64,000 nt of DNA from Sulfoacidibacillus thermotolerans (GTDB taxonomy: Bacteria; Bacillota; Bacilli; Alicyclobacillales; SLC66): assembly GCF_003144315.1 (NCBI RefSeq), contig NZ_MPDK01000012.1, positions 1 to 64,000 of the forward strand, given 5' to 3'. Positions 9,040 through 18,002 of the stretch are shown here, piece by piece (the first letter of the stretch is position 1; every line of letters starts with the position of its first letter). The notes beneath the pieces are model-generated. The model did not search any database, had not been told where the DNA came from, and worked only from the letters and a program-made list of their open reading frames with translations. A program made the position numbers and the translations under genes.

Positions 9040-10023
9040 TCATTCAAAGACATCAAGAAGAGCCTCTTCAATCGTTGGGTATTCACTTTTCCGAGCAAAG
9101 TCATACGCTTCATCAACCTCTTTACGTACCTGCGCTTCAAGTTGCGCTATGTCACTTGCCACTACACCTTCACTCTCTAATAAAGATTTCAGTCGAATAA
9201 CCGGATCTTTTTCATGAAGCTTATTCAGTTCATTTTTTTCTCGATAAAGTTCCGGGTCTCCTTGAAAATGCCCCAAGTAACGATACGTCTCAATTTCAAT
9301 CAGTACGGGACCTTCTCCATTACGGGCATGACGTACCGCTTGCTCAGAAATCTGATACATCTCTCTCGGGTCGTTATCTCGTACAGAAAAACCTGGAATG
9401 CCGTATCCCTTCGCACGCTCTACATTCGAAGCAACTGCAGTGGAGACTTTCTTTGGAACCGAAATTCCATAAGCATTATCTTCAATAACGACGATCAGAG
9501 GTAATTTCCATACAGCAGCCAAATTAAGAGATTCATGAAAAGCACCTGAGTTAGCTGCTCCTTCCCCAACAAAGGCCACAGCCACCCAATCTTTTTTCTT
9601 CATCTTCGCCGCCAGTGCAGCTCCTACCGCATGAGGTATGCCAGCAGCTACAATCCCTCCGCAAGAAAATTTAACCTCCGGATCAAAGAGGTGCATATGC
9701 CCGCCTTTCCCTTTGCCAAGTCCCGATTGTTTGCCAAAGATCTCAGCGGTCATACGTTTTAGATCTACTCCCTTTGCAATGGCATGGTGATGTGGACGAT
9801 GCGGTGCTGTCACCGTATCTTCTTTTCGCAAATGTGCACAAATTCCAACAGCAGCCGGTTCTTGCCCTGCAGCCAAATGCATCTCACCCGGCACAGGACC
9901 AGCACCAATATTAAACACCGGGCTCTTTCCCTCTGCATAGGCAGTGACCATTGTCTCTTCGTAATAACGAATCTTAACCATAGTTGCATACATCCACTTC
10001 ATCTGCTCAAGAGAAATAGACAA
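9040..10023 (-). CDS. acoA: Acetoin/2-oxo acid dehydrogenase E1 component, alpha subunit
   Basis: About 327 residues from TTG 10023. The ThDP-binding motif runs from FVGEGAANSGAFHESLNLAA to IEDNAYGISVP (GDG...N type), preceded by GKGKGGHMHLFD, which is typical of acetoin dehydrogenase and related E1 alpha chains. The longest frame starts at TTG 10074, but that codon is part of the -12 element of the sigma-54 promoter at 10070-10085 and so lies upstream of transcription. TTG 10023 follows AAAGGAGG by 8 bases and is the credible start (LSISLEQMKWMY). First gene of the operon E1alpha-E1beta-E2. Confidence 0.9.
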   Translation of the reverse strand: MSISLEQMKWMYATMVKIRYYEETMVTAYAEGKSPVFNIGAGPVPGEMHLAAGQEPAAVGICAHLRKEDTVTAPHRPHHHAIAKGVDLKRMTAEIFGKQSGLGKGKGGHMHLFDPEVKFSCGGIVAAGIPHAVGAALAAKMKKKDWVAVAFVGEGAANSGAFHESLNLAAVWKLPLIVVIEDNAYGISVPKKVSTAVASNVERAKGYGIPGFSVRDNDPREMYQISEQAVRHARNGEGPVLIEIETYRYLGHFQGDPELYREKNELNKLHEKDPVIRLKSLLESEGVVASDIAQLEAQVRKEVDEAYDFARKSEYPTIEEALLDVFE

Positions 10024-10069
10024 TAAGCTCTCCTCCTTTACTCTACTTCTTCGTTCCACATACTTTTTA

Positions 10070-10085
10070 AGCAATACTCATGCCA
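10070..10085 (-). promoter_or_regulatory. Sigma-54 promoter of the aco operon
   Basis: The minus strand reads TGGCATGAGTATTGCT, matching the sigma-54 consensus TGGCAYR-N4-TTGCW with GG and GC separated by exactly 10 bases. It lies about 50 bases before the TTG start of E1 alpha and just downstream of the gene for a sigma-54 activator. About 75 bases upstream, TGTCCCGTTATGAGACA (10151-10167) is a TGTC-N9-GACA dyad that could be the activator site, but it also lies in the terminator hairpin. Confidence 0.9.
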
Positions 10086-10140
10086 TATCGCTTAGCACAT
10101 AAAATCTAATCAACACACACCATTAGGCGAGCGAAAGCAC

Positions 10141-10183
10141 AAAAGGGAAATGTCCCGTTATGAGACATAACAGGACATTTCCC
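10141..10183 (-). terminator. Terminator of the acoR-like gene
   Basis: An 18-bp stem with one G-U pair (GGGAAATGTCC-TGTTATG arm) and a 3-base loop, followed on the minus strand by TTTTG. It lies 25 bases beyond the regulator stop codon and separates the regulator from the aco promoter. Confidence 0.88.
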
Positions 10184-10208
10184 TCTCTAAGTGAAACAAA
10201 ATGAAACA

Positions 10209-12230
10209 CTATTCAAATCCTCTACCCTCAGCTCGCAATCCGTATTTATCTAACTGTCGATAAAGTGTGCTACGCGAAATTCCTAAATACTTTGCTGCTT
10301 CTTTGAAATTCCCTCGACACTGCCGAATTGAGCGAATCAATGCGTCTTTTTTAATCTCTTCTTTAATCGGCAAGTTGAGGGCTCGGGGATACGCCTCTAC
10401 TTGTTCCTTCAACAAAAGGTCTTTAGGAAGATGTTCAAGAGAAAGTACTCCTCCGTTTGCTCGTAATACAGCACGCTCTAAAACATTTTGTAACTCACGA
10501 ACATTGCCAGCCCATGGCGCATGCATCAGATGCAACAGTGCATCAGGAGCCATTGAATGCACATTTCTTCCCAATTGTTCGCTAAATTGTTTGATAAAAT
10601 GTTCTACGAACAATGGAATATCCTGCTTACGCTCGCGCAATGCGGGTAGATGAATCGGAATTACATGCAATCGATAAAAGAGATCTTCACGAAAGTGACC
10701 ACGCAACACTTCTTCATGCAAATCCTTGTTTGTCGCGGCAATCATGCGCACGTCAACAGGGAGCACTTCCTGTCCTCCGATGCGGATGATCTCTTTCGAT
10801 TGCAACACGCGCAGCAATAACACTTGCATCTCTAGCGACATTTCTCCTATTTCATCGAGAAATAATGTGCCTCCATCTGCCAATTCAAACTTTCCTGCAC
10901 TCCCGCCTTTACGCGCCCCGGTAAAAGCCCCTTCCACGTACCCAAACAGCTCACTTCCAAGTAGATCCCGCGGAATAGCACCACAGTTAATCGCTATAAA
11001 CGGTTTGTTCCGACGCAAACTTTCATGATGGATCGCTTGAGCGAATAAGTCCTTTCCTGTTCCACTTTCCCCCATTAAGAGAACCGTTGCATCTGAACGA
11101 GCCGCCAATTTTGCCTCAGTCAAGCAATCCACAAAAACGTCGGTTTGACCAATAATATCTGAAAAAGTCACTTTCGCTCGACTATCGGTAATGTGATTAA
11201 CTAATTGTCGAACCTTTTTTACTTCTTTAAAGAGAACGAGAGAGCCCATCTTTTCAGAATGTTTCCCGAAAATAGGTTGTATATCTATGAACACACGCAC
11301 TTCACGGCTACTACTTGGTACGAAAACTTTTAATTCCTTATGCGTAATCGCACGACTCCCACTCAATAAATGAGAATCCCCCTGAAACTGAAGAACCCGC
11401 TCCAGAAAAACACCTTGAAGATCTGCCTCGGAAAGTCCGAAAATCTTTAAAAATAGGGCATTCACTTTCAATATGCGCAATGCATCATCTACAATTGCAA
11501 CGCCATCGTTTAACGCTTGAACTGTTGCCTCTAAATAACGCTGCATCATTTCATCATTGCGGTTTTTCTCAATCAAACGAATTTGATTTTCGATCGCCCA
11601 AACTGCCGACACAACCATTCCTAACGTATGTGCGTGAACTTTGGCGGACGGTCCGGACATATTAAGTACCCCAATTCTCTCACCTGTAAAACGGTGAATA
11701 GGAGCTGCCGAGCAAGTCCACCATTGACAGGCTAGTGAATAGTGTTCAGCGGCAAAGACTTGTAAGGGGCTATCCAGGTAAAGACAGGTTCCGATCGCAT
11801 TCGTTCCCATCGCCTGTTCACTCCAATCAGCCCCTTCCACAAATTGAATCTCCTGAGCGTGTTGCAATGTCTGTTCATCGCCAATCACTTTTATGAGGAT
11901 TCCATTTTGGTCACACAACGTGACCATAAACCCAGACCCTTTTACCAAATCGTAAAGTTGCTCCATTAAGGGGATAGAAATTTCGATGAGTTCACGATAC
12001 GCGTGTTTTTTGTGTTGAATCTCCTCTGGAGATAAACAGCGAGCCCCCTGTATTTGCCAAGGGTCTACGCCATAAGCACGTGATCTTTGCCAAGATGAAA
12101 AAATCGCTGCATCCACAGTCCGCTCCCAAGGGCCATTGACTTCTTCACTACGTACAAAACGATCCCACGCTTTTTTTAGGATAGACTCATCTTTCACATC
12201 CGTCACCCACCATATGGAATCCGCAATCAA
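10209..12230 (-). CDS. acoR: Sigma-54-dependent transcriptional activator, AcoR type
   Basis: About 673 residues. The N-terminal GAF region contains the AcoR-family patterns IFSSWQRSRAYGVDP, EGADWSEQAMGTNAIGT and ACQWWTCSAAPIH. A PAS domain follows (about 235-300), then the AAA+ domain with Walker A GESGTGKDLF, the sigma-54 contact loop GAFTGA, and FLDEIGEMSLEMQ. The C-terminus is a Fis-type HTH (FKEAAKYLGISRSTLYRQL). It would sense an effector such as acetoin and open the sigma-54 promoter just downstream. The start is ambiguous: TTG 12230 overlaps the upstream stop (TTGA), while GTG 12197 has a GGTGGG site 8 bases before it. Confidence 0.93.
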   Translation of the reverse strand: MIADSIWWVTDVKDESILKKAWDRFVRSEEVNGPWERTVDAAIFSSWQRSRAYGVDPWQIQGARCLSPEEIQHKKHAYRELIEISIPLMEQLYDLVKGSGFMVTLCDQNGILIKVIGDEQTLQHAQEIQFVEGADWSEQAMGTNAIGTCLYLDSPLQVFAAEHYSLACQWWTCSAAPIHRFTGERIGVLNMSGPSAKVHAHTLGMVVSAVWAIENQIRLIEKNRNDEMMQRYLEATVQALNDGVAIVDDALRILKVNALFLKIFGLSEADLQGVFLERVLQFQGDSHLLSGSRAITHKELKVFVPSSSREVRVFIDIQPIFGKHSEKMGSLVLFKEVKKVRQLVNHITDSRAKVTFSDIIGQTDVFVDCLTEAKLAARSDATVLLMGESGTGKDLFAQAIHHESLRRNKPFIAINCGAIPRDLLGSELFGYVEGAFTGARKGGSAGKFELADGGTLFLDEIGEMSLEMQVLLLRVLQSKEIIRIGGQEVLPVDVRMIAATNKDLHEEVLRGHFREDLFYRLHVIPIHLPALRERKQDIPLFVEHFIKQFSEQLGRNVHSMAPDALLHLMHAPWAGNVRELQNVLERAVLRANGGVLSLEHLPKDLLLKEQVEAYPRALNLPIKEEIKKDALIRSIRQCRGNFKEAAKYLGISRSTLYRQLDKYGLRAEGRGFE

Positions 12231-13543
12231 TGCTTATATTGTTCTGTTGTAATTTCTAAAATTCCAGCCTCTTTCAGATTGGATAATGGGGCCAGGAAGG
12301 TCACCGTCACCACACCTGGATGTCGTCCAATTTGAATTGCCCCTGTAATAGTGGCGCGATTTTTAACCTCAGGAACCGTCATTTTGAGCAAATTCGCCGC
12401 TCGTTCCAATCCATTTTCAGTTGCTATGTTTAAATTCTCCCCCGTACCAATCACTGCAATCGGTAGCGTATCTTCAATCGTATCGAATCCCCATTTTTTA
12501 GCTTCTGCCAAGGCTACTTCTCGTTCTAAGGACGATAAGGGCTTTGCCAAATAGGGCAAATCCTCTTCATTTGGCAAAAGAATCGGTCCATCGAGATGAA
12601 TTCCCTTTAACACATGTACCTGTAAAGTTACTAAACCAGCTACATCACATGTATGACCAGCTATCTCTCCATCTCCTTGCAACGCATGCATATCCCCTAA
12701 ATAAACCCCTCCACCAGGCACCTTCACTGGACAAATCACAATTGCTCCTTCGCGTACTTTGTTGATGTCCATATGACCATCCGTTTTTGCCTCTTGGAGT
12801 TGTTCTTTTGTCATAGCATACTGATGTGGCGCCCCAATTAAAAAAGAACCAAAATCACCTGCATTATGTGAATCAGGCAACGGTGCTGCGGGCGTTGTCC
12901 CAAGTTGTCCGAGAAATGGGCGCATCCTTGCCACTGCCCCCACGATATCATGCGGAGCGAAAGTGACAATTGGATTTTGGATCGAGTGTTCAGGGGTACA
13001 CATAAACGAGCGACCTTCTTTAGCAATTTGTTCCGCTGCCCCTTTAGGCAAAGTCACTCCGAGCTTGCGATGCGGGTCAAAAGCGATTGTATAACCGTTT
13101 GTAAACTTAAACGGACTTGCATCTGCCCCACAGTGGACGCAACGAACCGAACCTTCTCCGATTCCCTCAAGACGTGTTTCTGGATACATCGTCCCACAGT
13201 TGGGGCATTTACCCGCACAATATGGATCCCCTAAGAAACTGCCTTCAACAGTCTGATCATTCCCTGATGACGTTGCGATTGAAGTTACTTGAATAGATTT
13301 AATTCGAATCACAATCGCATCACCAACTTCAGCCCCATCAACAAAGACAGGTTGTGTGACCTCATGACCCCCCCGCAATGCTGGAGTAATCATCGGCCCC
13401 CAACAACCAGGCGCCGTATTCGCAACAATATAACCACCACTGCGCACGGGACCTAGCATAGGACGCGAGGGATCAAGAATGCCATCTGTAAAACGATCAA
13501 CAAAAACAGTATCTTTAGCCGCTTGTTTCATCATCGAGAACAT
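12227..13543 (-). CDS. Acetamidase/formamidase family protein
   Basis: About 438 residues from ATG 13543 (MFSMMKQAAKDTVFVDRF). Family landmarks are GCWGPMITPALRGGHEVTQPVF, CTPEHSIQNPI, GDMHALQGDGEIAGHTCDVAG and the C-terminal FLAPLSNLKEAG. The enzyme hydrolyses short aliphatic amides to acid and ammonia. A zinc-ribbon-like insert (CPNC about residue 125 and CVHC about 20 residues later) interrupts the core. The frame opens at ATG 13570, but the promoter at 13582-13610 predicts transcription from about 13575, so the start is at 13543 or 13534. Its stop overlaps the TTG of the acoR-like gene by 4 bases, so amidase and regulator are co-transcribed. Confidence 0.87.
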   Translation of the reverse strand: MFSMMKQAAKDTVFVDRFTDGILDPSRPMLGPVRSGGYIVANTAPGCWGPMITPALRGGHEVTQPVFVDGAEVGDAIVIRIKSIQVTSIATSSGNDQTVEGSFLGDPYCAGKCPNCGTMYPETRLEGIGEGSVRCVHCGADASPFKFTNGYTIAFDPHRKLGVTLPKGAAEQIAKEGRSFMCTPEHSIQNPIVTFAPHDIVGAVARMRPFLGQLGTTPAAPLPDSHNAGDFGSFLIGAPHQYAMTKEQLQEAKTDGHMDINKVREGAIVICPVKVPGGGVYLGDMHALQGDGEIAGHTCDVAGLVTLQVHVLKGIHLDGPILLPNEEDLPYLAKPLSSLEREVALAEAKKWGFDTIEDTLPIAVIGTGENLNIATENGLERAANLLKMTVPEVKNRATITGAIQIGRHPGVVTVTFLAPLSNLKEAGILEITTEQYKH

Positions 13544-13581
13544 CCCATTCTTTCTGTTTTTATAGTACATTATGTATATTT

Positions 13582-13610
13582 AGAATATAGATTTTGAATG
13601 TGAGTGTCAA
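13582..13610 (-). promoter_or_regulatory. Sigma-A promoter of the amidase-acoR transcript
   Basis: Minus strand TTGACA, 17-base spacer, TATTCT. Predicted start about 13575. This argues against the ATG at 13570 as the amidase start. Confidence 0.8.
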
Positions 13611-13718
13611 ATTTGTGTTTTTACAAGGCCCCTAACCGCTTCTTGCTCTATTTGAACCTACTCTTGTGATAAAATCATAGATACATGAAAGTCCATATTG
13701 CCCCATGGAGGTCTCGCG

Positions 13719-14657
13719 ATGTCACTTGATCCAGAACTCGTCGATTTATTAGCCAAAACTCCGCCAGTCGCACTCCCACCACAAAACGACATCCCGATTA
13801 CACAAGCGCGTATCGCCTATACGATGGCGCGTAAAAGTTCCTTCGCACCAATTCCTTTACACCGTGTAGTCGATGAGCGGTGGCAAGCACTAGACCGTGA
13901 GATCTCTGTGCGTATATACGTTCCTGAAGCGCGCCTTCTACTTCCTGTGCTCCTCTATTATCACGGCGGAGGATGGGTTTTTGGCAATGTAGACACCCAT
14001 GATCAACTTTGTCGCATCCTTTCAAAAGAAGTTGGCTGCATCGTGGTTTCTGTTGACTATCGCTTAGCACCTGAACACCCATTCCCGGCTGCAGTCAACG
14101 ATGCCTATGATGCCTTGCAATTAGCGGCTCGTGAAATCGTGCGCTTCCATGGAGATCCCTCGCGCATCGCAGTTGCAGGCGATAGCTCTGGTGGGAATTT
14201 AGCGGCAGCCGTATGCTTGATGGCACGAGAAGATCAATCTCGAACCGTTTCGCCTATTTTTCAAGCACTCATCTACCCTGTCACAGATCTCTCAACAGAC
14301 TTCCCTTCCTACACCGCGTATGGTCAAGGCTATGGCCTTACCAAAGAATCGATGGAGTGGTACATCAAACAGTATGTCAATCACACAAACGAACGTCAAA
14401 ATCCATTCGCAGCACCCCTTCAAGCAGAGGATCTTTCTGAATTACCTGCAGCTCTTGTACTTACCGCAGAGTTTGACCCATTGCGTGATGAAGCGGAAGC
14501 TTACGCCACAAAACTCGCAACAGCCGGTATCCCCGTGACAGTCAGTCGCTATCCAGGTATGATTCATGGATTTGTGAATATGCTGTCACTTACACAGTCT
14601 AAAAACGCGATCTCTCAAATCTCCGAGTCTTTGCGAAAAGCATTTGCACCGAAATAA
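13719..14657 (+). CDS. Alpha/beta-hydrolase esterase, hormone-sensitive-lipase (family IV) type
   Basis: 312 residues from ATG 13719 (MSLDPELVDLLAK), which follows GGAGG; the longer frame adds seven residues overlapping the ribosome site. Oxyanion-hole motif YYHGGGWVFGN, nucleophile GDSSGGN, catalytic Asp in EFDPLRDEA and His in GMIHGF define a family IV carboxylesterase. The sequence resembles Est2 of Alicyclobacillus acidocaldarius through most of its length (SVDYRLAPEHPFPAAVNDAYDAL). Cytoplasmic, acting on short acyl esters. It stands alone between divergent and convergent neighbours. Confidence 0.93.
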   Translation: MSLDPELVDLLAKTPPVALPPQNDIPITQARIAYTMARKSSFAPIPLHRVVDERWQALDREISVRIYVPEARLLLPVLLYYHGGGWVFGNVDTHDQLCRILSKEVGCIVVSVDYRLAPEHPFPAAVNDAYDALQLAAREIVRFHGDPSRIAVAGDSSGGNLAAAVCLMAREDQSRTVSPIFQALIYPVTDLSTDFPSYTAYGQGYGLTKESMEWYIKQYVNHTNERQNPFAAPLQAEDLSELPAALVLTAEFDPLRDEAEAYATKLATAGIPVTVSRYPGMIHGFVNMLSLTQSKNAISQISESLRKAFAPK

Positions 14658-14700
14658 CGTCTCTCTCTCGTATCCATTGCATAGTTGAAGACAGGTCAAT

Positions 14701-14755
14701 AAAAAACTCGCGAGTGACGGCAAGCGCGTATCATACACACCTGCCCACTCGCGAG
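14701..14755 (-). terminator. Terminator of the sedolisin gene
   Basis: Perfect 10-bp arms CTCGCGAGTG / CACTCGCGAG plus an inner GGCA/TGCC pairing, followed on the minus strand by TTTTTTATTG. It lies between convergent esterase and protease genes. Confidence 0.88.
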
Positions 14756-14774
14756 ATGAAATGCGAAAAATAGA

Positions 14775-16412
14775 TCAACCTAGATCGCTTACAAAATTGG
14801 CTGCGTTAATAGAGCCCCAACCCGTTACATTATTATAGCCTGGCCCACAAGAATAGTACCCGTTGTTGCCAGAGGTAATCTCGTGAAAATCTGTACTATA
14901 ATTATTCGCTGCATCCTGATAGATGCTCGGATCTGCTTGACCGATCGCTGAGTAACCTTGAGACGCTAGATCCTGATCGATCAACGCAAAGGTCGCTGTC
15001 ATTTGTGGCGCCACAAAACTTGTTCCACCAGCAACATTCCAAGCTCCATTGTAATAAAAGGAGTATCCTGTATTAGGATCAGCGTTTAATGCGATGTCAG
15101 GAGTCTGCCGTTGCCCATCTTCAGGGACATTGTAACCCGTCTGCCAACTGGGTTCTGACCATACAACACTTTGCCCACCCCCAGAGCCACTCCATCCTGT
15201 CTCACTCTGAATCGTATTATTACTGTTTAAAACCAATTCTGTTCCACCGCATGCCGTGACATAAGGATCTGACGAAGGATAATCCACCGCGAGACTACTT
15301 GTCCCATCTGTTGCACCATTATCTCCAGAAGCTGCAAAGACACTTTGTCCTTGGGAAGCCATCTGCGAGAAGATGTTGTCATCTGCATTCAACTCGGATT
15401 GTGACATGTTGGTTTCAGCAGTTCCCCAACTTGTAGAGAGAACTTGTGCTGCATCTGCTGAAGCCGCCGCATTATAAACATCTGTAAACGTACTTAGGCT
15501 GGAATTTGCCCCTTCATACATAATGACACTCGCCCCGGGAGCTGTCGCACTTGACCACTCAAGATCGAGAGTCGTCTCTGGATTGATTTGCGAAGGCGTT
15601 CCGTCGACATTGACTTGTGTGACAGAAGGCGACGGCAAGCCGTATGCTTGGTCAAATGCGGCAATATCGCTCGCATTATACGTATAGGCCGTCAGGATAC
15701 CGATGGTCTCACCAGAACCGTTCAATCCTTGCCCGTATAGGGGATTATAATTGTACGCAGTCTCAATTTGACTGGGTGTATAGCCCGATGTAGCTGTCAA
15801 TTGGTGGGATACCGCACCCGGTTTCACGAGTAGATGCGTATGCATCTGATGATAATTACTCAATCCAATGACTGCGGTGATGAGGGGACTGATTGCTGCT
15901 GGCACGTGAACAGCCGTCCGCGGTGCATAAAATTGCTTGCTACCCAGTTGAAAATCCCCAATTTCAACACCGAAGGCATGTTCAATGGTTTTCGTGTTGC
16001 CAACAACATCGATCAACAAGCGATTGGCGTACGTCTTTTGAACTTTTAATCCCGAACTTTGCAAAAATTCTACTACCTGAAGATACTGCTGTTCACTTGG
16101 GCTAAATTCGGCTGCAAACTGTCCCGGCTTCAACCATTGATGATATTCAGATGATCCTTTAGTGTATAGGTTATGCAACAGCGTCTGTAAATCACCCGTG
16201 TGTTGCAATTGTAAAGCTACCGCAAATTGAATCGTTCCTTCAGGATTATGGGCGCCTAAAAAGGTTGCATGCGTTAAAAACGGTTCTATACTCCCCTTTA
16301 ACGCGACCATCGATGGTGTACTCATCGAGTTCCCACTTGCCGCATAGGCAGGTAAAGCTGCTGCGCATAAAATCCCCGCAGCAATCATGCTCATTCTGGT
16401 TTTCCAATGCAT
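14775..16412 (-). CDS. Secreted serine-carboxyl (sedolisin, S53) protease, pro-kumamolisin type
   Basis: 545 residues. Signal peptide MHWKTRMSMIAAGILCAAALP ending at AYA-A. A pro-domain of about 160 residues follows (HLLHNLYTKGSSEYHQWLKPGQF type), then the S53 catalytic domain. Catalytic Glu and Asp lie in PETTLDLEW, the oxyanion Asp region in ASGDNGATDG, and the nucleophile Ser in GGTSFVAPQ. The C-terminal Ca2+ site is in DFHEITSGNNGYYSCGPGYN. Kumamolisins are acid-active, thermostable secreted endopeptidases, which fits life at low pH. ATG 16412 follows GAGGAGGG. It has its own terminator and an upstream palindrome. Confidence 0.95.
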   Translation of the reverse strand: MHWKTRMSMIAAGILCAAALPAYAASGNSMSTPSMVALKGSIEPFLTHATFLGAHNPEGTIQFAVALQLQHTGDLQTLLHNLYTKGSSEYHQWLKPGQFAAEFSPSEQQYLQVVEFLQSSGLKVQKTYANRLLIDVVGNTKTIEHAFGVEIGDFQLGSKQFYAPRTAVHVPAAISPLITAVIGLSNYHQMHTHLLVKPGAVSHQLTATSGYTPSQIETAYNYNPLYGQGLNGSGETIGILTAYTYNASDIAAFDQAYGLPSPSVTQVNVDGTPSQINPETTLDLEWSSATAPGASVIMYEGANSSLSTFTDVYNAAASADAAQVLSTSWGTAETNMSQSELNADDNIFSQMASQGQSVFAASGDNGATDGTSSLAVDYPSSDPYVTACGGTELVLNSNNTIQSETGWSGSGGGQSVVWSEPSWQTGYNVPEDGQRQTPDIALNADPNTGYSFYYNGAWNVAGGTSFVAPQMTATFALIDQDLASQGYSAIGQADPSIYQDAANNYSTDFHEITSGNNGYYSCGPGYNNVTGWGSINAANFVSDLG

Positions 16413-16488
16413 GAAAATCCCTCCTCATCTTTTTGATTTTTCGTAATAAAACGATTTGAAGCTATATTTACCGTAGCATAGTGGGTTC

Positions 16489-16504
16489 GCTAACGGTCGT
16501 TAGC
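16489..16504. promoter_or_regulatory. Palindrome upstream of the sedolisin gene, candidate operator
   Basis: GCTAACGGTCGTTAGC is a perfect dyad (7-base arms, 2-base centre) about 80 bases before the protease start. On the minus strand a TATGCT -10-like box follows, so the dyad would cover the -35 and spacer. No T-run follows, so it is unlikely to be the nhaC terminator. Confidence 0.4.
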
Positions 16505-16558
16505 CGTTCTAACACCTGTTACCCAGATTCGTATGATATAATAGAAAATTACAATGCA

Positions 16559-17971
16559 TCACTGCACCTTTCCGTCTTCACTTCCAAGTTCAGTAAACTT
16601 CTGCTGATCCCCTAGAAATGGAGTTTTCAACTGTTGTGCAAGATATCGCCAAGTAGAGATTGCTGAGAACGTCAATGCACTATAGATAAACCAAGCATAC
16701 GGAATCAAGTGAAGAGTAGATACTTTTAAAATGACCGCTGCTTGGAAACCCAATAGATTCCAAGGTACGATTGCAGAAACTAATTCGGCTGAGTCACTAA
16801 TAATTCGTAATACCACTTCTCGCCGTAATTTTCGCTGTGTAAATTGAGGTAAAAGCGTATTGCCGCTCATTAGAAGACTTAGTGATTGACTTCCAAGCAG
16901 TGTAGTATAGGCAATACTTAACCCATAAGAAACCGCCACGAATCCTGTTCTCGTTGTAATGCGTGCAAATAGACGCTCCGTAATCGCTTCCATTGCACCG
17001 CCAAGTGAAGTCACTCCTTGAAAAGCCCCTGCAGTGAAAATGAGCAAACTCGCTTGTAACATAGGTCGTACCCCACCAATTGCAAAATTCTTGCCATTAA
17101 GAGCAAGAGGGTAACCGTTCCAAATTTGATGTAACAAGTGATCTATCGACTCATGAGTTGCAAAGTGAGCAAATATCCCCCCGATGAACACTGCAACAAG
17201 CAAATTATAGAGGAGTGAAACACGCCAAAGTGCAAGTCCGATCACGAGTATGGCTGGCATGACATACAGCAAACTTTTCGGAGTAAATGCCACATCATGC
17301 ACAACCACTACGTGACCCCTTAGCGTTACCCCCTTACTCAATATCAGCAAAGCAAAAAAAGTAAAAATAATGGGCACTACTACCGTTCGCAATAACTGTG
17401 TCAGCGTAGTGGTAGGAGATAGACCTACCGCTTGACTCATTACAAGCACACTTGTCGACATCGGTGATGAGCGATCTCCGACCATACCTCCAGATACGAG
17501 TGCTCCAGCCACCACAGGATAAAGTTGAGGAGGAGTAAGTGCTAAAATGGGCGGTCCAAGAATTCCCCATGTTGCAAGCGAACTACCGATCACCATCGAT
17601 AGTCCACTTGCAAGAAGAAATGCAATCCAAATCACATTGCTATTGTGAATAAATACAGCCCCAAATTCCGTAAGTGTAGGAATTGTCCCTCCTGCCATCC
17701 ACAGCGCGATGACCACTCCGATCAACAAAAGCACTACAGATACACGCCACATATTGACAACGCCACTCCAAGTTGCACGCAGCACTTGATGTATTGAACA
17801 GCCAACAGATCGCGCGTAAAGTACAGCTCCTCCATAGCCCAGCAAAATCCCAATGTCAATCGATTCATGCAAGATCAATGCACTTATCATCCCTAAAAAC
17901 AACACAAACGGCACAGTCCAAGCATATTTTTCTGCATGACTCGCTTGCTGCCTTTCCTTGTTGCCCACCAA
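16559..17971 (-). CDS. nhaC: Na+/H+ antiporter, NhaC family
   Basis: About 470 residues with 11-12 membrane spans. NhaC-family traits include SGLSMVIGSSLATWGILGPPI, GALVSGGMVGDRSSPMSTSVL and a second inverted repeat with GAFQGVTSLGGAMEAI and NTLLPQF. It exchanges Na+ for H+ (or organic acids, as in MleN-type members) at the cytoplasmic membrane. The frame opens at GTG 17986, but TTG 17971 is 8 bases after GGAGG and is preferred. It lies just after the diiron-protein gene on the same strand (31-base gap), probably co-transcribed with it. Confidence 0.88.
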   Translation of the reverse strand: MVGNKERQQASHAEKYAWTVPFVLFLGMISALILHESIDIGILLGYGGAVLYARSVGCSIHQVLRATWSGVVNMWRVSVVLLLIGVVIALWMAGGTIPTLTEFGAVFIHNSNVIWIAFLLASGLSMVIGSSLATWGILGPPILALTPPQLYPVVAGALVSGGMVGDRSSPMSTSVLVMSQAVGLSPTTTLTQLLRTVVVPIIFTFFALLILSKGVTLRGHVVVVHDVAFTPKSLLYVMPAILVIGLALWRVSLLYNLLVAVFIGGIFAHFATHESIDHLLHQIWNGYPLALNGKNFAIGGVRPMLQASLLIFTAGAFQGVTSLGGAMEAITERLFARITTRTGFVAVSYGLSIAYTTLLGSQSLSLLMSGNTLLPQFTQRKLRREVVLRIISDSAELVSAIVPWNLLGFQAAVILKVSTLHLIPYAWFIYSALTFSAISTWRYLAQQLKTPFLGDQQKFTELGSEDGKVQ

Positions 17972-18002
17972 ACTTTCAGCCTCCACACTTCCCCAGAAAA
18001 AT

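Noticed and set aside
13368-13374. A C7 run inside the amidase gene as another phase-variable tract
   Set aside because: Seven bases is short, the gene is in frame throughout, and no alternative-frame architecture is seen.
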